Origin: Pomphorhynchus laevis
Taxonomy: Eukaryota; Acanthocephala; Palaeacanthocephala; Echinorhynchida; Pomphorhynchidae
DNA: 64,000 bases
Direction: 5' to 3'
Assembly (NCBI GenBank): GCA_012934845.2
Contig: WNNJ02003831.1
Coordinates: 1-64,000 of the forward strand
Part shown: positions 31,650 to 41,776 of the stretch, piece by piece
Layout of the letters: every line of letters starts with the position of its first letter
Position numbering within the stretch: position 1 is the stretch's first letter
Translations under genes and position numbers: made by a program
Notes under the pieces: generated by a model
Databases searched by the model: none
Told to the model about the DNA's origin: nothing
The model's input: only the letters and a program-made list of their open reading frames with translations

Positions 31650-34640
31650 ATGCCTAAAGGACGTCCTAACAGTGTATTGAAATGCTGCAATTGCAATGGA
31701 CAGGCTGCAAAATGCAAAAACTGCAAATGTGTTAAGGCCGGTCGAAAATGCACAACATGTAGAGTGGGCGGATGTATCAATAAGACGGATATAAGTACAT
31801 CGTCCGATGTATGTATTTTAACTGGAATTCCGGAAAATAATATATACAGAAACGCTATAGAATCAGAATCTTCGCAAATAAATGCATATCAAAATCATGC
31901 AAACAGAACAGTAATTACTGATGCTACTCAGATTGTATCTGTGAATAATTGAATTTCTAATAACTTAGAAAATTTGTAATATTGAGGGGATATATCAAGT
32001 GGTTATTCAATGGAAGCCAAATATCATGGTGCTCCCTCGATGTTCTGCAAGTAATACTATAATTGATACTATCGCAAACTTCTATTTCGATGTTGCACGA
32101 AAAAATAATAATGAGAACTCTGTTCTCAAGTCTGCTACAGTTTTTTACAATGCGTTCTCCAAAGAATTCCATCGAAAAAAGTTAACGTGATTCGAAAAAC
32201 ATTAGAGAACAGACTGGCTTTGTGGTCAACAAAAAATATAAAGAGCTTTTTGACGAGGCCAATTACCTACAAGTAGCTTTCAGTGAACCTAGAAAAAATT
32301 CACATATGACGGATTGGAAAAAGAATTATGTTAGACTAATGTTACGAGGGAAAGTTGCTGCAAGTTCCGCGATTCTTGATAACAATGATTCGTCAGGTCC
32401 GCTAGGCCCTAATGTTATCGTTGGATCTTCATCTGTCAAAGAAGTGCTTGAAAATCTACACCCTATTCCAGAAAATCTACATCCTGATTCTCTTCTGTCA
32501 TCACCAATTCATAGAGCGATCACACATCACTCTGTACGCTTCACGCAAATTGACGAAGACGCTATCATCAAAGCTTGTAAAAAGACTAACGGAAGTGCAG
32601 GACCATCAGGATGTGATTCGAGTCTATGGAAATTCATGCTCACAGGCTTCGGAAATCATTCACGTAACCTTGCCAGGGCTTTGGCTGAATTCACAATTCG
32701 ATTAACTACTGATAAAATTCCTCCTGGTGTTCTTGATGCGTTTACGACATGTAGGCTTGTCGCTATCCATAAGAAATCTGGGGGCATAAGACCGATAGGA
32801 GTGTGTGAAGTTACGAGACGCATAGTATGTAAAGCCATACTTGAAGTGGTAAAATTCGACTTGCAAGACGTGGCTGGAAAGAGTCAATTGGCAGCATCAC
32901 AACGTGGCGGAATTGAGTTTGCTATTCATTCCATCAAATCCGCATTTATGTCGAATAAACAACGCTGTGTTCTTGCCGTGGATGCTTCTAACGCATTTAA
33001 CTCTTTAAATCGACAAGCTGCTATTCACAATATACAATACATTTGTCCTTCGTTGGCTTGTGTTCTTGCAAACACTTACAGAACTGACGCTCAACTAGTG
33101 CTTGGCGGTACAAGCATATTTTCTCGAGAGGGGTTCACACAAGGGGAACCCTTAGCTATGGCGGCTTTCTCCATGGCATCACTTCCGTTGATCAACAAAA
33201 TTAAAAACAGTGTTCCCAGCATCACACAAGTTTGGTTTGCGGATGATGCAAACTTTGTCGGTACTATTGACGAGTTAAATATAGTATGGAATGTATTGAA
33301 AAGCGATGGACCTCAATACGGATATTTCGTTAACGCTAAGAAAACACAACTGCTTACTCATCCATCTGAAATGAAGCAAGCATGCCCATTGAAAGAAATT
33401 GGAATATCATCGGATGGTATTATGATACTTGGCATTCCTATAGGCACTACCAAGTATGTAGATTCGGTTACACTTGATAAATCTCAAAGTTGGACTCGTC
33501 TACTTGATCGTTTAGTAGAAATAGCCAAAGTTGATCCACATGTATCTTATATCGGTCTTAAAATCAGTACAATGGAAATGGACTCACTTTTTCAGAAATA
33601 CAACATTTGAATGCGGGCATTTGTCAACGCTGTTGACCATACTAAAAGACAAGCTTTTACCATCTTTAACAAGTCGAACCTTGAATCATGATTGGTGGAC
33701 AATATTGACCTCACCTCTTAAACTAGGAGGTCTAGGCGTATTAGACCCCATTTTCGCATCCACACTGGAGTATGAAAACGCACAACTAATCTGTAATACT
33801 TATGATTCTGAATATACAGGAGAAACTCTGCGACAAGTACAATCAGATGTTATAAAAAGTATTTCTTGCCAACGAATTAATGTTTACAAGAATCGTTTAA
33901 TTGATGTCAAACAAAGGGCTCAACAAGCAGTATTGAATGCAATTAACCATGCTACTCAGAATTGCGCTTCATCATGGCTAAGTGCGCTTCCTCTAGCCGT
34001 TGATAACTTTCATCTCCATTCTTATGAATTTAGGGATGCCATATGTTCCAGATATGGATGGAATCCACCAGATCTAAACAAAAAACATGTATATGCGGTA
34101 CAACAAATGGCATTATTCACGCATTATCATGTAAACGCGGTGGTGTACCAATAATCCGTCACAACGATATTCGGAACACGATCGCTTATGCATTATCAGA
34201 GATATGCCACGGCGTCGAAGTCGAACCAACTTTGCAAAAGATTCCAGACAGCTTAGAATTCATGAATAATTTAACAACGAAAAATAACAATGCGCGCCTA
34301 GACATTTCATGTTATGGACTACAGGACAATCGGTATGAGCGGACGTTTTTTGACGTCAATGTTTTTTCAGTACATGCTCCGTCATATGCCAGCAGTTCGC
34401 CTCTCGCCGCCTTTGAATATAATGAAAATCGCAAGAACAGCAAATACAATGAAAGAATTGTCAGTGTGGAAGAAAGCAAGTTTATACCATTAATTTTTTC
34501 ATCATCAGGAGGAGTTGGACCGCGAGCTCTTAAGCTACTCAAGGACATTGCCTCGATATTATCGAGGTTAAAATCAGAAAAATATAGTGATGTATTGGTT
34601 AACCTTAAACGCAAGATTAGCTTCTCTATTGCACGTGCTT
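31650..34640 (+). pseudogene. REL-LINE copy F, near full length, several frameshifts
   Basis: Begins with MPKGRPNSVLKCCNCNGQ and the Cys-rich domain (31650-31952), then shifts frame near 31930-31990 and again near 32190-32222. The long 32222-33610 frame holds the RT: GSAGPSGCDSSLWKFML, KKSGGIRPIGVCEVTRRIV, VLAVDASNAFNSLNR with the first catalytic Asp, FTQGEPLAMAAF (Glu where copies G and H have Asp), VWFADDANFVG. A shift near 33555 leads into VQWKWTHFFR and KLGGLGVLDPIF, and another near 34085 into CICGTT, HALSCKRGG, RHNDIR, ARLDISCYG and RTFFDVNVF. It is cut at 34640, where the 3' tail of copy G begins; its last 50 or so codons and own 3' end are absent. Confidence 0.93.
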
Positions 34641-34747
34641 CTATATATTTTATTATTATTTTTTTTAATAATAATAGATTTATTTGTACAGAAAAACAGG
34701 TTCCCGCAAATGGGCCAGGTTAATTAAATTCCAGAATATTTTTTTTG

Positions 34748-37700
34748 TTACTTTAGATCCACAAGGGAGGTACACAACGTGCCGCCGTCTTCATCATTCC
34801 ATCGGATCGCTCGAGCATTGTTCGACGGATTCGGGCTATCTGTAGCTTGGCGATTAGATGTCTTTTTGGATATTGTATCAGCTTGATGGTTGTCTGCTGA
34901 GTATACGGGATGCCCCTTGCTGGATCGGAAGCCCCTTATGCACAAAGAGGATGCACGGCATATGGCTATACTCAATCTTGTTTTGATTCGCTGTATGTGT
35001 TGGCTGTACGAAATCTGATCGTTGTTTATTGACTTGAGTTGTGCGATCCGCTGCAAGGCCGAAAGTGCACATTTTCCCAGACCTCCAGACGCAGATAGGA
35101 TGAAGGGTATAAACGATCCCCTTTCGATTTGGGTGATTCTTTCAGAGTATTTTGAGCTCTTCCGGGCTTCGTGGTATGCAAAAGCGTTTTCTGCCGACGC
35201 GGAGTAGGAACCAGCATGGTTGTTAAAAACGGAAACGTCGAAGAACGTTCGCTGGAAGCGGTCTACTGATAGGCCCGTACAGATTACATCTAGTCTTGCG
35301 TTGGTGTCGCAGCAAGTTGATGCCCTTTCGAGACACGAGGGATCATTGACTGCAGTTAGTGTGGGTTCGGTTGCAACCCCATAACAGACCGAACTAAGCT
35401 CGTCAGCGAGGATGTCGCGAATGATATTGTGTCGCACGATCTGGAAGCCTCCACGTTTACAAGAGAGCACGTGACTAAGGCTTGTTTCTTCTTTGCAGAT
35501 ACACAGGGCGGGCATGTCTGGTGGTTCAAATCCATAGCGCGTTGCGATGCCATCTCGAAATTCACTCGCAGAAAGGTGGTGGTGGAGCTCTTCAGAAGCA
35601 CCATCAGTGAGCCAGTTTGAGGAGCCGGGGTACTTGGCATATTCAAGTGCACGTTTGGTAATTTCGGGAACAAAACGAAGAGCTTGGTTAAGTCGGAGTG
35701 TGAATGCATCTTTGCGCGTCTTGGCGATTTGAGCTGCATAGGTTTGCTGTAACGACTTTAATCCCTCGCCCTTGAGCCCAAATGAATAAGTGGAGCACAT
35801 ATGCTCCGAGGCTTCGAGATCAGACTTAAAGGTAAATATAGGATCCATAATGCCAATGCCACCCATTTTAATAGGACTTGTCAATATGCTGTTGATTGGA
35901 TCAGGCAGATCGTGTTTTGTAATTTGGGGCAGGATTTGATCGAGTAACATGCCGTGCAACGGATTAACGTTGGCAGCGGTGCAAGGCGTCGTTCTGAATA
36001 GAAAAGTCCATTTCCATTGCAGTGATTTGATAAGTCCTGTATAACCAACATGCGGATCCGCTGAGCAGACATCTGCAAGTCGGGAAACCAAATTTACAGC
36101 CGAAGAAATCTTTCGAGCGACAAACTGTGATAAACAATCTTCAGTACCGATGGCGGAACCAAGGATGTTGACAAAGTCATTACGTATTGTAACGTACGGA
36201 AAGCTGTCAGAGATAAAACCGTGAGATCCGTCATGACGCTCTATATTATGTACCAAGATATTGGTTTTCGATGGATTTACGTAATAGCCATATTGAGGCC
36301 CGCGCGTAGTCAAGATATGCCAAGCTGTTTTTAACGACGATAAGGAACCGACGAAGTTTGCGTCATCGGCGTACCATCGTTGCAGAGTGTCTGGGCATTT
36401 CGACTGTATGAGCTTGATTAGTGGAATCGAGGACATGGCAAAAACGGCCATTGCGAAGGGGTCTCCTTGAGTTACCCCCTCTCTTGAATAAATCGATTCA
36501 TCTTCGATGACAAGCTGAGCGTCACCCGAATATATGTTGCGAAATGCGACGTTAAGAGCTGGGCAAATAAATTTCATATTTGCCAGAGCGACTCGACGAT
36601 TCAGGCGGTTAAAAGCGTTGCTAGCATCGATACACATAAGAGCGTTTTCGGAATTTTCATGAAATCGTTTGCGTAGTGAGTGAATGGCAAATTCGATGCC
36701 ATTTCGTTGGGCGGCACACAACTGCGTAGTTCCGGCGGCTTCTTGAAGGTCAGATTTTATATGACGCAGGATTGTCCGTGAAATAATGCGTCTATCCACG
36801 TTTGAAATACCGATTGGACGTATACCACCGGATTTTTTCGGAATAGCGACCAGACGACCGGCAATGAATGCTTCCAAACAACCGGTGGGCATCCGCTCCG
36901 TTGCGATACAAATGGCCAAGGAAGCAAGACTCTCCGCTAGCTTTTGTGAATGCATTCCGAAAGCGGTCAGCATACGTCTCCATAAAATCGCGTCCATGCC
37001 GGATGGTCCAGCCGAACCAAAAGTCGATTTCGCCGATCTTTGGATGTCTATCGCACAGATGGAAAGGAACATTGATGAGTGGTGAGGCAGGGCACTGGGA
37101 AGCCTTTCTTGAAGCAGGGCATCGGGATCCGCATCGGCAGGCTCAGGATGAAGGGCTTCTAGGTGTTGTTTTACGGTTTTGTCTCCGATCAGGACGTGAG
37201 GTGATAGACAACCATTCGTTTCGTGGTCTTCAAGTAAATGAGTAGCCGCAGTTAGTTTGTTTTTACAGACAAGATGGCAATATTTTCTTTTCCAGTCGTT
37301 GCTAGAGCTGTTGCGGACGACTAACGTGCGTCGAGATTGTAGGATTTGGGCCTCCTTGTATAGCTCAAGAATTTCTCGACATTTCCATAGACTGATTCGA
37401 CGCTCCAAAGTTTTGCGAATCATTGCTGTTTTTCGAGTTTTAATCGGCTGCAGCACGCATCTCGCGAGGACGGTTGCGGCTTTTAGTGCATCAAAAGTTG
37501 GCGTGTCTTTCCCGTAAGTGGCCATATTGTATAGGTCGGTTAGTTGGTCAATAAACGCGTTACTGGCGTTGCATTTGGGAAGTTCTAAATTTTCGGGTTT
37601 CCAGTGAATTACTTTACCATATACGTAGTCTATCTGAATTTTGAAAGACGAGTTTGTCGTAATAGGTCGGTCATTCGCTTGAGCAGTGTGTACGTTGAAG

Positions 37701-38026
37701 GGCGAAACACTGTTGTTTTCACCGTTATTACGCATAGGGTGATCATCTCTCGTAAACACGATACTGTCGGTATCAGAGCTCATTTTGATTCTATCTTGGG
37801 TACCGTAATCGAGACGTGGTGGGTCAATATCATTGTTTTCTGCGGAAGTGTGAGTGGGATTGAGATCGATGAGAAGTTCAGTCGCGGAAAGGTTGTTGGT
37901 ACACTGAGCAGCAGAGCAGTTTATACAGGGGCGATCCGCTTTCGCACATCGACACCCGCGACATCTTGCATTTGGGCCATTGCAACCACAACATTTGCTA
38001 ACCGTACTTGGCTTTCCTCGAGGCAT
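34748..38026 (-). CDS. REL-LINE polyprotein: Cys-rich domain, reverse transcriptase, restriction-like endonuclease
   Basis: An intact 1092-residue frame (start chosen at MPRGKPS, where copies F and H also start; the frame is open 7 codons further). Residues 12-45 form a CXC-like cluster: CCGCNG, C22, CRC, C34, C37, C42. RT about 335-630: GSAGPSGMDAILWR, GGIRPIG at 400, motif A CIDASNAFNRLNR (Asp467), motif B REGVTQGDPFAMA (515-527), motif C WYADDANFVG (Asp554, Asp555). C-terminus: CICKEETSLSHVLSC (C842, C844, H852, C856), RHNIIRD from 865, EP at 887, RLDV with Asp913, FFDV with Asp930. This matches the CCHC plus RHN-PD-D layout of R2-group LINE nucleases that nick the target for primed reverse transcription. 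An R2-type Myb or C2H2 N-terminus is not visible; the Cys-rich cluster takes its place. Confidence 0.93.
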   Translation of the reverse strand: MPRGKPSTVSKCCGCNGPNARCRGCRCAKADRPCINCSAAQCTNNLSATELLIDLNPTHTSAENNDIDPPRLDYGTQDRIKMSSDTDSIVFTRDDHPMRNNGENNSVSPFNVHTAQANDRPITTNSSFKIQIDYVYGKVIHWKPENLELPKCNASNAFIDQLTDLYNMATYGKDTPTFDALKAATVLARCVLQPIKTRKTAMIRKTLERRISLWKCREILELYKEAQILQSRRTLVVRNSSSNDWKRKYCHLVCKNKLTAATHLLEDHETNGCLSPHVLIGDKTVKQHLEALHPEPADADPDALLQERLPSALPHHSSMFLSICAIDIQRSAKSTFGSAGPSGMDAILWRRMLTAFGMHSQKLAESLASLAICIATERMPTGCLEAFIAGRLVAIPKKSGGIRPIGISNVDRRIISRTILRHIKSDLQEAAGTTQLCAAQRNGIEFAIHSLRKRFHENSENALMCIDASNAFNRLNRRVALANMKFICPALNVAFRNIYSGDAQLVIEDESIYSREGVTQGDPFAMAVFAMSSIPLIKLIQSKCPDTLQRWYADDANFVGSLSSLKTAWHILTTRGPQYGYYVNPSKTNILVHNIERHDGSHGFISDSFPYVTIRNDFVNILGSAIGTEDCLSQFVARKISSAVNLVSRLADVCSADPHVGYTGLIKSLQWKWTFLFRTTPCTAANVNPLHGMLLDQILPQITKHDLPDPINSILTSPIKMGGIGIMDPIFTFKSDLEASEHMCSTYSFGLKGEGLKSLQQTYAAQIAKTRKDAFTLRLNQALRFVPEITKRALEYAKYPGSSNWLTDGASEELHHHLSASEFRDGIATRYGFEPPDMPALCICKEETSLSHVLSCKRGGFQIVRHNIIRDILADELSSVCYGVATEPTLTAVNDPSCLERASTCCDTNARLDVICTGLSVDRFQRTFFDVSVFNNHAGSYSASAENAFAYHEARKSSKYSERITQIERGSFIPFILSASGGLGKCALSALQRIAQLKSINNDQISYSQHIQRIKTRLSIAICRASSLCIRGFRSSKGHPVYSADNHQADTISKKTSNRQATDSPNPSNNARAIRWNDEDGGTLCTSLVDLK

Positions 38027-38171
38027 TTTCGTGTGGATGAGATGCACACCCTGGGTTAATCCCTCGGAGTGTGGTTTCGTTTGTGTATTGTTCGCCTTTC
38101 TTAGCTCTGGGCTCCCAGTGATGTTTAAAATGGACGTATTTGAGGTTTGTGTATTTAAGGTTGTAATTAGT

Positions 38172-38287
38172 GTAGGTATTTATAATAACCAAATCTTTTT
38201 TTAGAGAAAAAAAAGCGAGCGGAACTTAAATCTGGAATGTAGAGAAAAAATTGTATGTTTATAAGAAACCAAAATTATTTTTAGGTC
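38172..38287 (-). promoter_or_regulatory. 5' leader units of REL-LINE copy G
   Basis: On the minus strand, GACCTAAAAATAATTTTGG then TTTCTTATAAACATACAA (38287-38251), and about 80 bp further AAAAAAAGATTTGGTTATTA then TAAATACCTAC (38203-38172). The second is a diverged version of the first, giving the same two-unit arrangement as copy F. Promoter role is inferred from position. Confidence 0.55.
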
Positions 38288-38366
38288 GATATATATTTTA
38301 TTATTAAAATAATAATAATAATTTTTTAATAATATATTTTTTACAAAAAATTTGGTCAAAAAATTT

Positions 38367-38531
38367 GACCTAAAAAAATTTGGTTTCTTATAAACATACA
38401 AGGATAAATACTTAAAATATACAGACTGCGTTTCAGAGGACTGCGTTTCAGAGGACCGCGTTTCAGAGGACTGCGTTTCAGAGGACTGCGTTTCAGAGGA
38501 CCGCGTTTCAGAGGACTGCGTTTCAGAGGAC
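38367..38531 (+). promoter_or_regulatory. 5' leader of REL-LINE copy H plus 15-bp minisatellite
   Basis: GACCTAAAAAAATTTGG and TTTCTTATAAACATACAA at 38367-38401 repeat the outer leader unit of copy G in the opposite direction. After a 22-bp spacer come seven units of GACTGCGTTTCAGAG (two with ACCGCG) at 38424-38528. The LINE frame starts at 38641. Because copies G and H lie head to head, their leaders form a 150-bp palindrome. Confidence 0.65.
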
Positions 38532-38640
38532 GTAAGGTCGTACACCCAGGGTACCTCCCGGGTTGAGCACTCGCGCGGAAGATTACAACTTACTTTGTGA
38601 CACAAAGACAATCGAAACTAACAATTGAACGTCGCCTTGT

Positions 38641-41600
38641 ATGCCCAAAGGAATACCGTCTAACCAGAGGCTATGCTGTGGATGTAATGGTCCATCAGCA
38701 AAGTGCAAAGGTTGCAAATGTGCGAAGGCAGGAGCTCCTTGCGTTAATTGCCGTGCACCTGAATGTAACAATAGCGTGCATATTGGACCTCAGACAGTGT
38801 GTTTAACCTCTGCTGCTGAACCAGTAGGTAGAGTGGCGGATTTGAATCCCCTTACTGATAGTGGCAGTACACGGACAACTGATAATCCAATTGTAGATAA
38901 CTTGCACGACCCTGTTGATAGGCAGTCTCTTTCACTTCAGGCGATTTATGATGTGGTGATACAATGGAGGCCTAGTGCGATGCGACTCCCAAGATGTGCT
39001 GCGTCGAATGAATTCGTTGAAATGCTTGCTAGCCTCTATCAGATTGCAGCCGAAGCTGATAACCATGATATATTTGCACTTAAAAAGGCCACTATTTTGT
39101 CCCGGTGCGTTTTGCAACGTCTTCCATCTAGAAAGGTGTCCGAGATCCGAAAAGCACTGGAGCGCAGAATCAGACTATGGAAAAAATGGCAGATTCGTCG
39201 ATGTTTTCAATGAGGCAAGAATATTACAGCGACGTTGCATGCCTATGCGTTCGAGCCCACGTACTGATGATTGGATAAAGCGCTATGTCAAGTTGGTCAC
39301 AAGTGGAAAGCTGTCAGCGGCGACGTCCATATTGGAAGAGAACCAACAGTCGAGCATTCTAGATCCTGATTCGATTGTCGATGGTTTGACTGTACGTGAA
39401 CACCTGCAGAATCTACACCCAACAGCCGCAGATGCTGATGCGTCCGCTTTATTACAACGAGATTTGCCGAATGTTAGAGAGCATCATCCTTCGCTCTTCT
39501 CTGTCATAGATGGGGAAGCTATCATCCGAGCGGCCAACAAAACCTCAGGTGGAGCTGGCCCATCAGGGCTGGATGCGATGGCTTGGAGACACCTCTTGAA
39601 TAGCTTCTCCGTGCATTCCAAGGCTCTAGCGGATGCTTTGGCAAATTTTGCAGTGAGCCTTAGCACTATTCAACTCAGCCCTCGGATGTTAGAGGCGTTT
39701 ACTGCTTGCCGGTTGATATCAATACCAAAGAATAATGGGAAAATTAGACCGATTGGTGTATCAGAGGTTGTTCGCCGCATTGTCAGTAAAACCATATTGT
39801 CCTGCGTCAAAGATGATCTTCAAGACGTAGCCGGGATTGTCCAACTTTGCGCATCCCATAGAAATGGGATCGATTTTGCGATTCACTAGCTTCGCGATAC
39901 GTATTCTTCTAACCAGAGCTATGGACTTCTCGTTGTCGACGCTAAGAATGCGTTCAACTCTGTCAATCGAAATGTTATGCTACACAATATCAAACACACT
40001 TGCCCTGGGTTAGCACAGTCCTTATCTAACATTTATGCGGGCGACGCAGAACTGGTACTTGGTAGTGGATCTTTAGCATCGTGCGAGGGAGTAACCCAGG
40101 GAGATCCCTTAGCCATGGCTGCCTTCGTAATGGCATCCTTACCATTGATAAGTATGATCAAGCAAGTCGTACCAAACATTGTTCAGCGTTGGTTTGCTGA
40201 CGATGCGAATTTTGTAGGTTTGCCTGAGGATCTGTTGCGTGTATGGCAACTTCTCCAAATCCAAGGACCAAAATTCGGATATAATGTGAACCCTAGCAAA
40301 ACCAAGATGCTCCTTCATCCGCAATCCGAAGGGGTGTATCCACTTCCCGCAGACATTGAGACACGGTTCGATGGCATCGAGGTGCTTGGTGCGCCAATTG
40401 GCTCAGGCGAATTTGTAAAGGAAATTACAAAAATTAAAATATTAAAGTGGACTGAGCTTGTTTCTCGTATATCTACTGTATCACGATTTGATCCCCATGC
40501 TGCTTTCTCAGGATTCAATAAGTCAATACAATGGAAATGGACACACTTTATGAGATCGACACCAAGTGAAACGGATCTGTATTTGTCCTTACGGGATACT
40601 ATATTCAGTGGTTTGGCTCCCTCACTTTTCGATCAACATCTAAACTCAGTTATGCACGCGTTGATTTCGTCACCAATTTCAAAAGGTGGAATGGGCATTG
40701 TTGATCCAGTAAGCGCAGCTTTGACCGAGTTCGAAAGCTCGAAAAAATTTTGTAAAACATTTGATAGTGGGCTACAAGGTGATCTTCTCAGGGATGCTCA
40801 GAATAACTTGACAAAAGAGTTGAATCAAGAACGACAAAAAGTTGTGGATGAGCGTTTGGCATACATTCGATCAATCTTACCCGCCTCAATGCATCAAGCC
40901 CTGGAATTTGCACTGGGACAGGGTGCTTCCTCTTGGATTAGTGCAGTTCCAGTGAAAGCTGAATTCAGTCATTTGTGTCCACATGAATTCAGAGATGCTC
41001 TTGCGTTGCGATATGGATTTGACCCTATCGGGATTCCCAAGGACAAGTGTGTGTGGTGATGATGCGAAACTCCCACATTTGCTTTCGTGCAAGCGAGGAG
41101 GTGTTGTAATAACAAGACATAACGCCTTACGCGATTTCTTGGCCACCGAAATATCACAGGTGTGTACTGGGGTTGGTGTCGAACCGATATTACAACGGGT
41201 AGATAGTGATCACTGTTTTGATCATCGGGTCACTTGTCAAAGTGACGACGCGCGACTCGACATCGTCTGCATTGGGCTTTCTGACGCCAGATATGAGCGA
41301 ACGTTCTTTGACATTACGGTTTTCAACCATTTTGCTATATCGTGTGCGTCTACGAGAAAAGCTGCATTTGATTTTCATGAAGCAAGAAAAAGATCAAAAT
41401 ACGCGGAACGTATCATCGATATCGAAAGGAGTAGATTTATGCCGCTGGTGTTCACGGCTTCTGGTGCTGCGGGACCCGACGCCATGGTTTTGCTCAGGAC
41501 AATTGCTCGATTGCGTTCATCACGTGGGAATAAAAGCTATGCTGAATGCCTGTGTGGCCTCAGAAGGTTCATAAGTTTGCTGCTGTGTCGTGCTGCCTCA

Positions 41601-41687
41601 CATGCAATCAGAGGGTGCCGGTCGACTAGGGGTCACCCATATAGTCGTGGATCCGAACGGATGGATGATTCTAATGTTTTAGAATAA
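38641..41687 (+). pseudogene. REL-LINE copy H, full length, three lesions
   Basis: Starts MPKGIPSNQRLCCGCNGPSA with the Cys-rich cluster. One frameshift near 39180-39200 (in an A run), one in-frame stop at 39887-39889 between FAIH and LRDTYSS, and one frameshift near 41050 just before the CVCGDDAKLPHLLSC cluster break an otherwise clean protein. Motifs kept: GGAGPSGLDAMAWR, KIRPIGVSEVVRRI, VVDAKNAFNSVNR, CEGVTQGDPLAMAAF, WFADDANFVG, then RHNALRD, VEPIL, ARLDIVCIG, RTFFDITVFN. The 3' UTR ends with GGCCCATTTGAAGGAACC at 41720 and an AT-rich tail to about 41776. Few lesions imply a fairly recent insertion. Confidence 0.94.
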
Positions 41688-41776
41688 ATAATAAAACATA
41701 ACAATGTTAAATGTATATTGGCCCATTTGAAGGAACCATATGTTGTAATTAATAATATATTTTAAAAAAAAATTAT

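Larger units (their letters stand above)
34645..38287 (-). mobile_element. REL-LINE copy G, full-length and apparently intact
   Basis: The minus-strand element runs from a 5' leader (outer unit 38287-38251, inner unit 38203-38172) through one long frame to a 3' UTR with GGCCCATTTGCGGGAACC (34699-34716) and an AATAATAATAAAATATATAG-type tail. It abuts the broken 3' end of copy F. I could not define target-site duplications. Full-length frame and clear ends make it the reference copy of the family in this window. Confidence 0.85.

Noticed and set aside
36868-38204. Several plus-strand frames of 60-150 codons
   Set aside because: All lie opposite the intact REL-LINE frame of copy G and show no motif of their own.
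38251-38401. MITE with 36-bp terminal inverted repeats
   Set aside because: The same motif occurs singly at 31306, 31401 and 60762 at LINE 5' ends, so the palindrome is better explained by two LINE leaders meeting head to head.
38201-38611. Minus-strand frame with a five-residue SETQS-type repeat
   Set aside because: It is the translation of the 15-bp minisatellite plus AT-rich leader DNA; unit length divisible by three keeps the frame open by chance.
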